Origin: Candidatus Bathyarchaeota archaeon
GTDB lineage: Archaea; Thermoproteota; Bathyarchaeia; RBG-16-48-13; GCA-020345945
Assembly (NCBI GenBank): GCA_020345945.1
Contig: CP070773.1
Coordinates: forward strand, 561,021 to 581,985
Length of the DNA: 20,965 bases
Direction of reading: 5' to 3'
Part shown: piece by piece, positions 7,292 to 14,480 of the stretch
Numbering within the stretch: position 1 is the stretch's first letter
Layout of the letters: each line of letters begins with the position of its first letter
The notes under the pieces: generated by a model
What the model was told of the DNA's origin: nothing
Seen by the model: the letters and a program-made list of their open reading frames with translations, nothing else
Database searches by the model: none
Made by a program: the position numbers and the translations under genes

Positions 7292-8323
7292 ATGTTGGCT
7301 CGCTCATTCAGACCAATACTTGCTATTACCATGGGGGATGCTGCAGGTATTGGACCAGAGATTACGATCAGATCTCTATTATTGAAAGAGATCTACCATT
7401 ATTGTCGCCCAATCGTGATAGGCGATGTCAAGGTTCTATCCCAAGAGAGGGATGCATATAGACTGAAGACGAGGGTCCGAGCTGCGAACTCCGTCTCAGA
7501 CGCTAGGTTTGAGTACGGAACGATAGATCTTCTAGACTTGAATAACATTCAGATTGAGCACTTGAAGATGGGAGAAGTTCAGGCAATGGCTGGGAAGGCA
7601 GCCTATGAATACATTGAGAAGGGTGTCCAGCTTGCACTCGATGGTGAGATCCATGGAATTGTAACCGCCCCAATCAACAAGGAGGCTTTGAACAAGGGGG
7701 GACACTACTACCAAGGTCATACAGAGATCCTTGCGAAACTAACAGAAACAAAGAGATATGCAATGATGTTGATTGCGGAAGAGCTGAAAGTAGTACATGT
7801 GACAACTCACATACCTCTAGGGAAGGTGGCTGAACAGATAACCAAGAAACGGGTGATGGAAACCATAGAACTAGCCGATCAGGCTATGAAGACCCTGGGA
7901 AACAATCATCCCAAGATTGGAGTAGCAGGGCTTAATCCTCACTCGAGCGACGGTGGACTATTCGGCGATGAGGAGAGGACTAAGATCGAACCGGCAGTCA
8001 CGCAGGCAATAGAAAGGGGAATCAACGCAGAAGGCCCTGTCCCTGCGGACACGCTATTTCTAAAGACCGTGAGAGGTGTCTATGACGTCGCGATTGCAAT
8101 GTATCACGATCAAGGGCATATTCCCGTGAAACTTTTAGGATTTGAAGCAGGGGTAAACATGACCTTAGGACTGCCGATCATACGAACTTCAGTCGATCAC
8201 GGAACTGCTTTCAGACATGCCCGTGAGAGGATAGGAGCAAATCCCGACAGCCTGATCGAGGCGATAAGGATCGCAGCCAAAACAGCGCGGGCAAAATACA
8301 GCATAGCTGAGGATTCTGTTTAA
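7292..8323 (+). CDS. pdxA2: PdxA2-type 4-phospho-sugar-acid dehydrogenase (PdxA family)
   Basis: A 343-residue full-length PdxA-family protein. Landmarks are GDAAGIGPEI (15-24), GHTE (142-145), and the three metal-ligand histidines equivalent to E. coli PdxA H166, H211 and H266: H173 (TTHIPL), H217 (NPHSSDGG) and H272 (YHDQGH). DHGTAFRHA (302-310) is also present. Classical PdxA oxidises 4-phosphohydroxythreonine in vitamin B6 synthesis. The PdxA2 branch oxidises D-threonate or D-erythronate 4-phosphate to dihydroxyacetone phosphate, CO2 and NADH. GLFGDEE after NPHSSD and the lack of PdxJ nearby favour the PdxA2 role, since archaea normally make B6 with PdxS/PdxT (established knowledge). No DUF1537 kinase, the usual partner, is in the window. 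The ATG has GAGG 5 bases upstream. The stop overlaps the convergent gene by 4 bases. Confidence 0.85.
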   Translation: MLARSFRPILAITMGDAAGIGPEITIRSLLLKEIYHYCRPIVIGDVKVLSQERDAYRLKTRVRAANSVSDARFEYGTIDLLDLNNIQIEHLKMGEVQAMAGKAAYEYIEKGVQLALDGEIHGIVTAPINKEALNKGGHYYQGHTEILAKLTETKRYAMMLIAEELKVVHVTTHIPLGKVAEQITKKRVMETIELADQAMKTLGNNHPKIGVAGLNPHSSDGGLFGDEERTKIEPAVTQAIERGINAEGPVPADTLFLKTVRGVYDVAIAMYHDQGHIPVKLLGFEAGVNMTLGLPIIRTSVDHGTAFRHARERIGANPDSLIEAIRIAAKTARAKYSIAEDSV

Positions 8324-8817
8324 TCATCGGGCTTAGCAGGAGTGTCCTGTGAGTAAGGAAGCCAGTTTTCAAGGGTTTGCGTAGATGCCTTAGTACGTTT
8401 CTGAGTCGTCTTTGTCTCTGTCTTGGGTCTTTTACTGATCTTTGTTAGAAGATCTAACCAGACAGAGAAATATCCTTGGTCGTAGGAGTCCCCCACTGTG
8501 CTTTGAGTTCTCCTCTTAAACTGTCCGAGAAGGTTTTGGAGATAATTCTTGCTGACCTTATCATCGACCAAACGGATAAGGAGGCTTCGTTGATCGCTGA
8601 GAGAAGATACCATTCCCTCCATTCCAGCAATATAGCCCCTCACCCATTCTTCTCCCTCCTTGATCTCAGGAATTTCTACAAGAATGCGCCTAGCAGAAGT
8701 CGTCTCTCGAAGACAGATATGTTCGAAGAATAGTCTCAACTCTTTCTTGGGCAGAGGTGGATCTCGGCTGATTTGAACTTTTGATCCTTCTGTCTTCTTT
8801 TTCTTTCTCTTAGGCAT
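8320..8817 (-). CDS. Hypothetical basic-tailed archaeal protein
   Basis: A 165-residue protein I cannot assign. It begins with a lysine/arginine-rich patch (MPKRKKKKTEGSK), then a predicted helical core containing LRLFFEHICLRET, ARRILVEIPEIKEGEEW and VRGYIAGMEGMVSSL. This helix-turn-helix repeat-like pattern is of the kind seen in some uncharacterised archaeal proteins. The tail after residue 130 is basic and polar (KRPKTETKTTQKRTK) and probably disordered. The basic ends would suit binding to nucleic acid or ribosomes, but this is only suggestive. The ATG lacks a strong SD. Its 3' end overlaps the PdxA2 stop by 4 bases, so the two transcripts are convergent and overlapping. Confidence 0.6.
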   Translation of the reverse strand: MPKRKKKKTEGSKVQISRDPPLPKKELRLFFEHICLRETTSARRILVEIPEIKEGEEWVRGYIAGMEGMVSSLSDQRSLLIRLVDDKVSKNYLQNLLGQFKRRTQSTVGDSYDQGYFSVWLDLLTKISKRPKTETKTTQKRTKASTQTLENWLPYSQDTPAKPDD

Positions 8818-9116
8818 CTTTCTTCAGTCCCAATCATAGCGACGTGCAACATAACCAACTGTTAACTCTCGTGGAGTTAGGCCATCATCCTCACTCTGCC
8901 TGGAACAGGTCTGCTTATCGATCGGAGTGTGGTTATGGGGTAATCTTGTTCATTTATCGGAGTCTGCCAATGGCTTGGTCCGCGAATATAAAGGATTGGG
9001 AGAGTCCCTTCTGAAGACTAAATGTTTCATCCTCAGTTATCTTCTTCCGATCTTGGCTGAAAATATAGCGAGTGGGATGGTTTTGTAGTAGAAGAGAATT
9101 TTATGTGTATTTGATC
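8818..9116. other. Non-coding spacer of about 300 bases
   Basis: I see no convincing gene. The stretch contains a 6-bp hairpin TAACTC-tcgtg-GAGTTA at 8863-8879 close to the start of the 8320-8817 gene. It also contains GAATATAAAGG at 8984-8994, which reads as a TATA-like box on either strand. On the minus strand the box could start a transcript with a leader of about 145 bases for the orphan gene. On the plus strand no gene follows. No tRNA cloverleaf or C/D box pair was found. Confidence 0.4.
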
Positions 9117-9485
9117 TTATCCGTACTCGATGATTGTGCAGTCCGTATTCTCGGCTGCTTGGCGTAGAATCTCCAACTCCCATTTGTTCACCCATACTCT
9201 CAGGTAGCAGTAACCAGTCTCGTCTCGAGCAATCTTCCATCTCTTCATGGGCTCGATGACTCTGAAGATCTCAGTCTCAGCTATCTCTATAGGGGTCATG
9301 TATCCATGGTTGAAACGAATATGGATCTCCAACTGACCCCTCGAACTAGGACACGTGATTTGGGCCCCCTCTCGTCGATCAAGCCGCCTAACGTTAGCGG
9401 GATTTATGAGTGTTCGACGAGTGTATCTAAGATTTTTTAGCCATTTACAGTTACAAGGTAGGTTGGGATAGTGAAAAATTGTCAA
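9117..9485 (-). CDS. Hypothetical protein, start uncertain
   Basis: Only the C-terminal half looks like a genuine conserved protein: TPIEIAETEIFRVIEP, KRWKIARDETGYCYLRVWV and NKWELEILRQAAENTDC are well-formed strand-helix patterns ending in IIEYG. The N-terminal half (CNCKWLKNLRYTRRTL and after) is basic and of low plausibility. The most upstream start, TTG 9485, has no SD. An in-frame TTG at 9332 is preceded by GAGGGG with a 4-base gap and would give a 71-residue protein; ATG 9299 is another option. A separate SD plus ATG opening a 14-codon frame lies upstream at 9535-9594, so the gene may have been rearranged at its 5' end. Function unknown. Confidence 0.45.
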   Translation of the reverse strand: MTIFHYPNLPCNCKWLKNLRYTRRTLINPANVRRLDRREGAQITCPSSRGQLEIHIRFNHGYMTPIEIAETEIFRVIEPMKRWKIARDETGYCYLRVWVNKWELEILRQAAENTDCTIIEYG

Positions 9486-9534
9486 GAGATAGTGTATGTT
9501 TGACGATACGCCTTACCAAGTGGGATATGGCATA

Positions 9535-9579
9535 TTATCCTACTTGAAAGTGGAAAGAATCGAACCTCTGATCTGTCAT
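9535..9579 (-). CDS. Possible 14-codon leader ORF or gene remnant
   Basis: The minus strand carries AAGGAGGAG at 9594-9586 and, 8 bases later, an ATG at 9579. This is the strongest ribosome binding site in the neighbourhood. The frame reads MTDQRFDSFHFQVG and stops at TAA (9537-9535). Either this is a short translated leader for the gene downstream, or a remnant of the original start of that gene. Nothing in the 14 residues is recognisable. Confidence 0.3.
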   Translation of the reverse strand: MTDQRFDSFHFQVG

Positions 9580-9675
9580 TTTCGTCTCCTCCTTTTGGGT
9601 GACAATGGTTTGTCTTGACGCATATTCGATATTTGCGGTGCAGAGATGCCTATTTCCTAGTTCAAGTCCATTTTC

Positions 9676-9993
9676 TTACAGTTCGATCACAAGGAGTTTT
9701 GAGAGAGAGAACCAGTCTTCGATGACTTCTCTTGTCGCTTTACTATAGTATTTCTCGTAGAGTGCCTCTTTCCCTATCCAAGCTTCGTCAGTGCTGTCTT
9801 CCAAGAAGCGTGCTCTCCCTGTGAAGTTCTTCCCGCCAATCTCAAAGGAGACCTGACTATTTCTCATGATATTCTTCATCCAATCTGTCTCCTGACCTTC
9901 ATGGCTTAGGAAGATCTTGCCTTCGCGGACAGCAAACCAGACTTCAACCATATGGGGGTTCCCGGTCTTCCGCCCAATAGTAGTAAGATACAT
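9676..9993 (-). CDS. F420 (deazaflavin)-dependent nitroreductase family protein
   Basis: A split-beta-barrel protein of the deazaflavin-dependent nitroreductase (Ddn) type. The opening YLTTIGRKTGNPHMVEVWF is the family signature. After it come a strand, WMKNIMRNSQVSFEIGGKNF, and a C-terminal helical segment. Relatives bind F420 or flavin and reduce quinones or nitro compounds, and some have no known substrate. ATG 9993 is the first standard start, giving 105 residues, but it lacks an SD. The frame continues upstream for 15 family-like codons (EEDLEEVAPNRS) to a TAA at 10041-10039, and AGGAGG at 10052-10047 lies 8 bases before an ACG at 10038. The true start is thus probably near 10038. The SD overlaps the stop codon of the aldo/keto-reductase-like gene, so the two genes form a coupled operon. 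Confidence 0.75.
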   Translation of the reverse strand: MYLTTIGRKTGNPHMVEVWFAVREGKIFLSHEGQETDWMKNIMRNSQVSFEIGGKNFTGRARFLEDSTDEAWIGKEALYEKYYSKATREVIEDWFSLSKLLVIEL

Positions 9994-10050
9994 CGATCTA
10001 TTAGGGGCGACTTCTTCCAGATCTTCTTCGTTTACCGTTTATCTTTCCTC

Positions 10051-10860
10051 CTACCGCAGTGCTACCGATCCTGATCCAGACAGACGGCCTGTCTTCACGA
10101 TATCTTCTGCTTTCTCTCTGAGCTCTTCCTTCTCCTCTTCGGTGAGAGCTCTAGGATTTTTGGCGACGGCAACGTTTTCTTCTACTTCAGTGAGTCTATT
10201 CATGCCCACTATTGCCGTGTCGATGTTGTGGTTCCAGACATATCTTAGAGCCTGCGATGGGTTGGTTAGCCCTCCTTTTCCCAAGGTCTTCATGGCTATG
10301 ACTCCTATATCTAGGTCTGAGGTTAAAGAAAGCAGTTCCTCTTTCGCTGAATTTGCCGCGTAGTTGAATGGGGTGATGAGGTTGGAGAAAGCCTTGGTCT
10401 GGATCGCTTCGACGAGGAAGTCGACATCGTGGCTTGTTATTCCTATGTGGTCGATTATTCCTTCTTTTTTCGCTTCCTCGAAGGCTTCGTAGGCTCCGCC
10501 TGGGCGCATCGCTTTTGGGAAATCATGAACATTTATCGGCAGTTCGGCGATCTCGACATGGTCTGTGTTGAGTGCCTCTAGGGTACTTTTCAGCCGTTCT
10601 TCAGCCTCTTCTTTTGTTCTCTGACTGCCCCCGATCTTCACTGCTAGAAGGCATTCGTCTCTCCGTTCTTCCATCACCTTCCCGATCTTATAGGCACTGT
10701 CGCCGTATGTAATCGATGTATGAATGAAATTGATCTCCATATCGAGAGCGTGGTTTACGACTGCTACAGCATCCTTCTCATCTACTCTTCCGATGGGGAT
10801 TCCTCCGAATCCTAGAATCGAGACCTTCAAACCCGTTTGGCCCAGTATCCTATACTGCAA
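10051..10860 (-). CDS. Aldo/keto-reductase-fold protein with altered catalytic residues
   Basis: A 269-residue protein with the aldo/keto reductase barrel. The start MQYRILGQTGLKVSILGFGG is the standard opening of the family, which is why TTG 10860 is chosen; AGGTGG lies 8 bases before it. A GTG at 10872 would add four residues. Of the catalytic tetrad, the tyrosine (TYGDS, Y52) and lysine (AVKIGG, K75) remain. The aspartate of the usual F-D-T is histidine (FIHTS, H47), and the histidine of the usual Q-L-H is proline (ELPIN, P108). The NADPH-side features IGITSHD and AIVGMN are present. It may reduce an unusual substrate or be non-catalytic. It is upstream of, and translationally coupled to, the F420-type gene. 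An 18-bp inverted repeat covers its promoter. Confidence 0.8.
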   Translation of the reverse strand: MQYRILGQTGLKVSILGFGGIPIGRVDEKDAVAVVNHALDMEINFIHTSITYGDSAYKIGKVMEERRDECLLAVKIGGSQRTKEEAEERLKSTLEALNTDHVEIAELPINVHDFPKAMRPGGAYEAFEEAKKEGIIDHIGITSHDVDFLVEAIQTKAFSNLITPFNYAANSAKEELLSLTSDLDIGVIAMKTLGKGGLTNPSQALRYVWNHNIDTAIVGMNRLTEVEENVAVAKNPRALTEEEKEELREKAEDIVKTGRLSGSGSVALR

Positions 10861-10886
10861 AACACGTTCCACCTAACGAAATCTCT

Positions 10887-10904
10887 GAACGATGTATATC
10901 GTTC
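10887..10904 (-). promoter_or_regulatory. Inverted repeat over the AKR promoter
   Basis: GAACGAT-gtat-ATCGTTC is a perfect 7-bp inverted repeat with a 4-base centre. On the minus strand its centre reads ATATAC, a TATA-like element some 36 bases before the TTG at 10860. A dimeric regulator bound here would block transcription-factor access; this role is inferred. Confidence 0.5.
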
Positions 10905-10977
10905 TATTCTCCAAGTACATTATTTCATCAAGGAGTTCATAGATGAAAAGGTTATGTCTTGGATGGAATACTGGAAC

Positions 10978-10985
10978 CTTTAAGA
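10978..10985 (+). promoter_or_regulatory. TATA-like box for the gene at 11019
   Basis: CTTTAAGA lies 34-41 bases upstream of the TTG start at 11019 in the divergent spacer. It predicts a short leader of about ten bases. Confidence 0.35.
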
Positions 10986-11018
10986 TTCACAACACAAACC
11001 ATTACAAGAGTGTGAGAA

Positions 11019-11726
11019 TTGGTTCTAGTAGCTAAGATCTTCGAGATTAGAGGCGAAAGCGACGTCCAGACGATGGTTGAGAACCTTAACGGTCTCCGAA
11101 GGGAGGAATCCTATCAGACCGGTCAGGGAGATATAGGTGTCCTTGTGACAGAGGTTCTCGATATTGAAGAGGCGGAAGGCTTTGTAACAGGTGTCTTCAG
11201 CAAGGATTTTCTCCGTGAACATTTCTATAAACGCGAACCTATTGAGACCCCTACGACAGAAGAGGCTCCTTTTTGGATCACTCGTGTCTCGGGTAGGGGG
11301 TTCTTGATTGTCCTAGCTCCCTCCGTGGCCAGAGGAGTAAAGAAGCTACTGACAAGTCATGTAGCAAACAATCTTAGCGAGGAGTTATTCGGGAACACCG
11401 GAGAGATTGTGGAAGTAAGGATATCCCATGAGACGCTCGTGGAACTACATGAGTCGAATCCCCAAGCGACCAACCTGATATGGTTTGACGATGTTGATAT
11501 TCCTGGTGTAGAAAAGCTCTGCCTTTCAGGATCCGGTCTTGCCGATACCGAACTCTACCGGAACTACCTTGAACATGGAAAGATCTGGTACGTCGTCTTC
11601 GAAGCCCAGAACCGTGGGGTTGTAGTCGGGATTACAAGAAACGGTGTGGTGACCCTCTTCAGCAAGAGCACAACAGGCGACTTCATAAACTACATTCTGG
11701 AAGGTCTTCTAGATCTCATCGAGTAG
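11019..11726 (+). CDS. Hypothetical archaeal protein
   Basis: A 235-residue soluble acidic protein of no family I can name. It seems to have an N-terminal alpha/beta part (residues 1-120) with GDIGVLVTEVLDIEEAEGFVTG and a basic stretch GFLIVLAPSVARGVKKLLTS. A C-terminal part contains TNLIWFDDVDIPGVEKLCL, followed by an 'LYRNYLEHGKIWYVVFEA' segment and GVVVGITRNGVVTLFSK. The strong hydrophobic strands and lack of gaps mark it as a real gene, and I believe similar proteins occur in other archaea. There are no membrane segments and no obvious catalytic motif. TTG 11019 is the start, with only a weak GTGAG before it and a TATA-like box 34 bases upstream. It stands divergent from the AKR gene and upstream of the frameshifted cysteine-synthase homologue. 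Confidence 0.65.
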   Translation: MVLVAKIFEIRGESDVQTMVENLNGLRREESYQTGQGDIGVLVTEVLDIEEAEGFVTGVFSKDFLREHFYKREPIETPTTEEAPFWITRVSGRGFLIVLAPSVARGVKKLLTSHVANNLSEELFGNTGEIVEVRISHETLVELHESNPQATNLIWFDDVDIPGVEKLCLSGSGLADTELYRNYLEHGKIWYVVFEAQNRGVVVGITRNGVVTLFSKSTTGDFINYILEGLLDLIE

Positions 11727-11853
11727 ACCAACTAGAATTCGCTATATGCGGCAATAGATGTGAGGCCAAGGACAATCCGATACTGATTCGACTGCTGTAA
11801 TCTGACCTGGCACGTGATATTGATATCTTTGGAATTGTCTAAATCCATGTGAG

Positions 11854-12862
11854 ATGAACGGTGTGACAGACATTCTAGAGTCGATAGGGAATACACCTCT
11901 GATCAAACTGAGGAAGGTGACCGAGGGACTCCAGAGGGAGATCTACGTCAAATGTGAATACTTGAACCCTAGCGGGAGCATCAAGGATAGGATCGCCCTC
12001 CGTATGATAGGAGAAGCTGAGAGAGGGGAGACTAAGACCCGGTGGCACAATCATCGAACAGACAACTGGGAACACGGGGCCCGCTTTGGCCTTTGTCGGA
12101 GGTGTGAAAGGATACAAGGTTCGTTTGATCATCCCAGCCCAATTGTCGAGTGATTATAACCCTGCGGATAGAATCGGAATAATGAAGCATTTCGGTGCCG
12201 ACGTGGAGGCTCTTGATCCGAGACCGTACAGGAAACTCCTGCAGAATCTACGAAACGAGGAGAGAGCAGCGGCATACGTTGCTTTAAGAATGAAGCGGTG
12301 TCACGAACTTGAAAAAAGCGATCCGACCATATGGTGGGCCAATCAACTATGCAATATCAACAACGCTCGAGCGCACAGAGACACAACAGGAAAAGAGATT
12401 CTAGAACAGCTTGAAGGAGACGTGGACGCGTGGGTAGCATCCATCGGAACAGGTGGCACCATGCTAGGGGTAGCCGATGCTATCGGAAAAGCGTTTCCTT
12501 CGACAAGAGTTGTCGGTGTTGTACCCACGGACGACCCAAGGATAGATTGGGCTAGATCTGGAGCCATCCGAGGGTTTTTGGAAACCTTTGACTTGCCAAA
12601 GATGAAGCTGCTCACAGAGAGAATTCTGGACAAGGACCTCCCAGACGAGGTTGTAACAGTCACCGATGTAGATGCGAGGGAGATGGCTAACCGATTATGC
12701 AAGGAAGAAGGTTTCTTCTGCGGAATCTCCTCAGGTGCAAATGTCTTCGCTGCCATCAAGACAGCAAGGAAGTTGAGTAAAGGCACTAGGATCGTGACAG
12801 TGTTGGTTGACCGAAGGGATCGATATTTCTCAGAGTATCCAAACGAACACTACATTGTCTAA
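11854..12862 (+). pseudogene. Frameshifted cysteine synthase / cystathionine beta-synthase family gene
   Basis: A fold-type II pyridoxal-phosphate enzyme split over two frames. The first part (from ATG 11854) carries IGNTPLIKL and NPSGSIKDRIAL with the PLP lysine. After ERGETK the frame is lost; one base later (extra A at about 12037), the frame giving PGGTIIEQTTGNTGPALAF continues to the stop at 12862. Corrected length is about 335 residues, normal for the family. The second part has the phosphate-binding GTGGT, then a SSGAN segment and a C-terminal RRDRYFSEYPNE. Such enzymes exchange a beta-leaving group on serine derivatives for sulfide or homocysteine. TTGN with a proline after it differs slightly from the common TSGNTG-I. 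The reading frame is otherwise undamaged, so either a recent mutation or a sequencing or assembly error could explain it. No slippery heptamer is seen at the site. Confidence 0.85.
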
Positions 12863-12931
12863 TCTCCAGTAACTAAGACCTAACGTTGATTGTAACGCAA
12901 TAGCCAAGAAGTGTACATCGTGCCATTCCGT

Positions 12932-14401
12932 TCATCCTTGAGAGGGTGTGCCGATGTAGACTACGCGGAGATCTCTCACGTTTGTCCCCCGTGCTCCAGT
13001 AATTATATGGTCGTCAAGCTTCTCCAGCACCGCATAGGAGTTATGATTATCCAACTCTCTGAAAATGTCGATGTCAGCCTCCCTCACTCTCTCCATAGTA
13101 CGTCCATCAACAATACCTCCGGCTACGTAGGTTGGGCCGTCTGTCCCATCGGAGTCTGCTGATGCTATAACAATATTTCTCCTTCCGTCTATCATCGGTG
13201 CAGTCCAGAGAGCAAACTCTTGATTCCGACCGCCAACACCCGTCGATTTGCCGACCGCAACAAGGAGTTCGCCTCCGAAGATCAAGACGCACGGTGGCTT
13301 AAGCGGTCTGTCATGGGAATCTATCTCCTGAGCCATATAGGCGATCGTTTCAGCAACAGGTCGCACCTCTACATTATTCAAGCTTGAGACTCCGATCTCC
13401 GCGTTTAGTCCCAGCTCCTTCGCCTTTCCCTTCGCTGCGTCCAACATGTAATGGGGATCCATGACTGTGAACTCGTAGTAGGGTTTTCCCTCCACTTCCT
13501 CAGCTCTTAGGGGACCATATCTCGGGTCAGCCTTCTTGAGGTATCTACAGACAGATTTGGGAACCTTTTTCCAGATCTGATACCTCTTGAGAACGTCTAT
13601 AGCACACTGATAAGCATCTGTCCCGCCAGAGCTTTTCGGGTCACGAGGGTCTTTTCGATGAAGATTTGGGGGTACCTCACTCGTAAGGAAATAGATGCAG
13701 GTAGCATCGCCCACATATCTCAGGTGTTTCGTATTGAGGATAGTTAGACAAGTTGTTCGAACCGCGTTCGTCTCTTGCATGGAGGCACCACACTCGAAGA
13801 AGAGTAGACGGTTGACCTCCTGCAGATCCTCCAAGGTCAAACCTGGTCCCGGCAAGGTGGTAAGGGCTGAGGCACCGCCGGAGGCAGCGTATATCACTAG
13901 GTCATCGTGATCTGCCTTTCTCAATATCTCTACGATTTCCTTCGATCCTTCGACGCTGTCCTCATCGGGTATGGGATGTCCGGCAAATGTAACATTAATC
14001 CTCTTACACCATCTCGGCTCACCTTTCTTGGCATTTATCTGACCCTCCGTGATCAGGTCTCCGAGTACATCCTCGACCGCCTTTGCCATTCTTTGGGCAG
14101 CTTTCCCTCCACCAGCAACGTATATGTTCCCAACCTCTGAGAGGTCGAACACAAAAGGGGGTCTTCCACTCGAACGTTTGTCCGAGGTCTGCCACTCGAA
14201 GTCAGTGTGACCAAAAAGAAGCTTTCCGTTATCTACACGAATCAGTTTCCTCGCATTCTCGTAAGGATCCGATGCTTCAAATCCAGCCTCAAGAATGTCT
14301 AAGACGATTCTTCTACCATTAATGTTGCTGTGGGAAGCCAGCTTTTCTGCATTCTTGATTATCATATTAACCTTCTCTGAGAAAGCGTTCAACCCGAGCA
14401 T
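12932..14401 (-). CDS. MOFRL-family glycerate 2-kinase-like protein (divergent)
   Basis: A 489-residue protein with the DUF4147 plus MOFRL domains of glycerate 2-kinase, which phosphorylates D-glycerate to 2-phosphoglycerate. Visible motifs are VAGGGKAAQRMAKAVEDVLG (95-114), GHPIPDEDS (141-149), AASGGASAL (172-180), an NRLLFFECGASMQETNAVR segment (197-215), and the MOFRL part with GGEL (377-380), GVGGRNQEFAL (388-398) and SADSDGTDGPTYVAGG (414-429). Two typical elements are altered: the LS-x-x-KGG element after the VR is CLTILNTKHL, and the SDV-GD...ASGPT loop is SEVPPNLHRK...KSSGGTD. This suggests a different acid substrate (inferred). The start is ATG 14401; an ATG at 14365 with AGAAGG before it is a credible alternative. 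It is divergent from the amidohydrolase. Confidence 0.8.
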   Translation of the reverse strand: MLGLNAFSEKVNMIIKNAEKLASHSNINGRRIVLDILEAGFEASDPYENARKLIRVDNGKLLFGHTDFEWQTSDKRSSGRPPFVFDLSEVGNIYVAGGGKAAQRMAKAVEDVLGDLITEGQINAKKGEPRWCKRINVTFAGHPIPDEDSVEGSKEIVEILRKADHDDLVIYAASGGASALTTLPGPGLTLEDLQEVNRLLFFECGASMQETNAVRTTCLTILNTKHLRYVGDATCIYFLTSEVPPNLHRKDPRDPKSSGGTDAYQCAIDVLKRYQIWKKVPKSVCRYLKKADPRYGPLRAEEVEGKPYYEFTVMDPHYMLDAAKGKAKELGLNAEIGVSSLNNVEVRPVAETIAYMAQEIDSHDRPLKPPCVLIFGGELLVAVGKSTGVGGRNQEFALWTAPMIDGRRNIVIASADSDGTDGPTYVAGGIVDGRTMERVREADIDIFRELDNHNSYAVLEKLDDHIITGARGTNVRDLRVVYIGTPSQG

Positions 14402-14471
14402 TTAGATTCGACGTTGACCAACCGTCAAAGAGACATACTTGAAGAGAACACAGTAGGACATACGAATGAAT

Positions 14472-14480
14472 AATAAATAT
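14472..14480 (+). promoter_or_regulatory. TATA-like box for the amidohydrolase
   Basis: AATAAATAT lies 44-52 bases before the ATG at 14524 and about 32 bases before GGGGTGA. It predicts a leader of roughly 20 bases. On the minus strand the same A/T block could serve the kinase gene with a longer leader. Confidence 0.5.

Noticed and set aside
8863..8879. 6-bp hairpin TAACTC/GAGTTA as a regulatory element
   Set aside because: Short stem, no T-tract, and no nearby promoter or ribosome site that it would affect; such stems occur by chance.
9550..9575. tRNA-like GGTTCGATTC (T-loop) on the minus strand
   Set aside because: The flanking T-stem does not pair beyond two bases, and no D-arm, anticodon arm or acceptor stem could be built around it.
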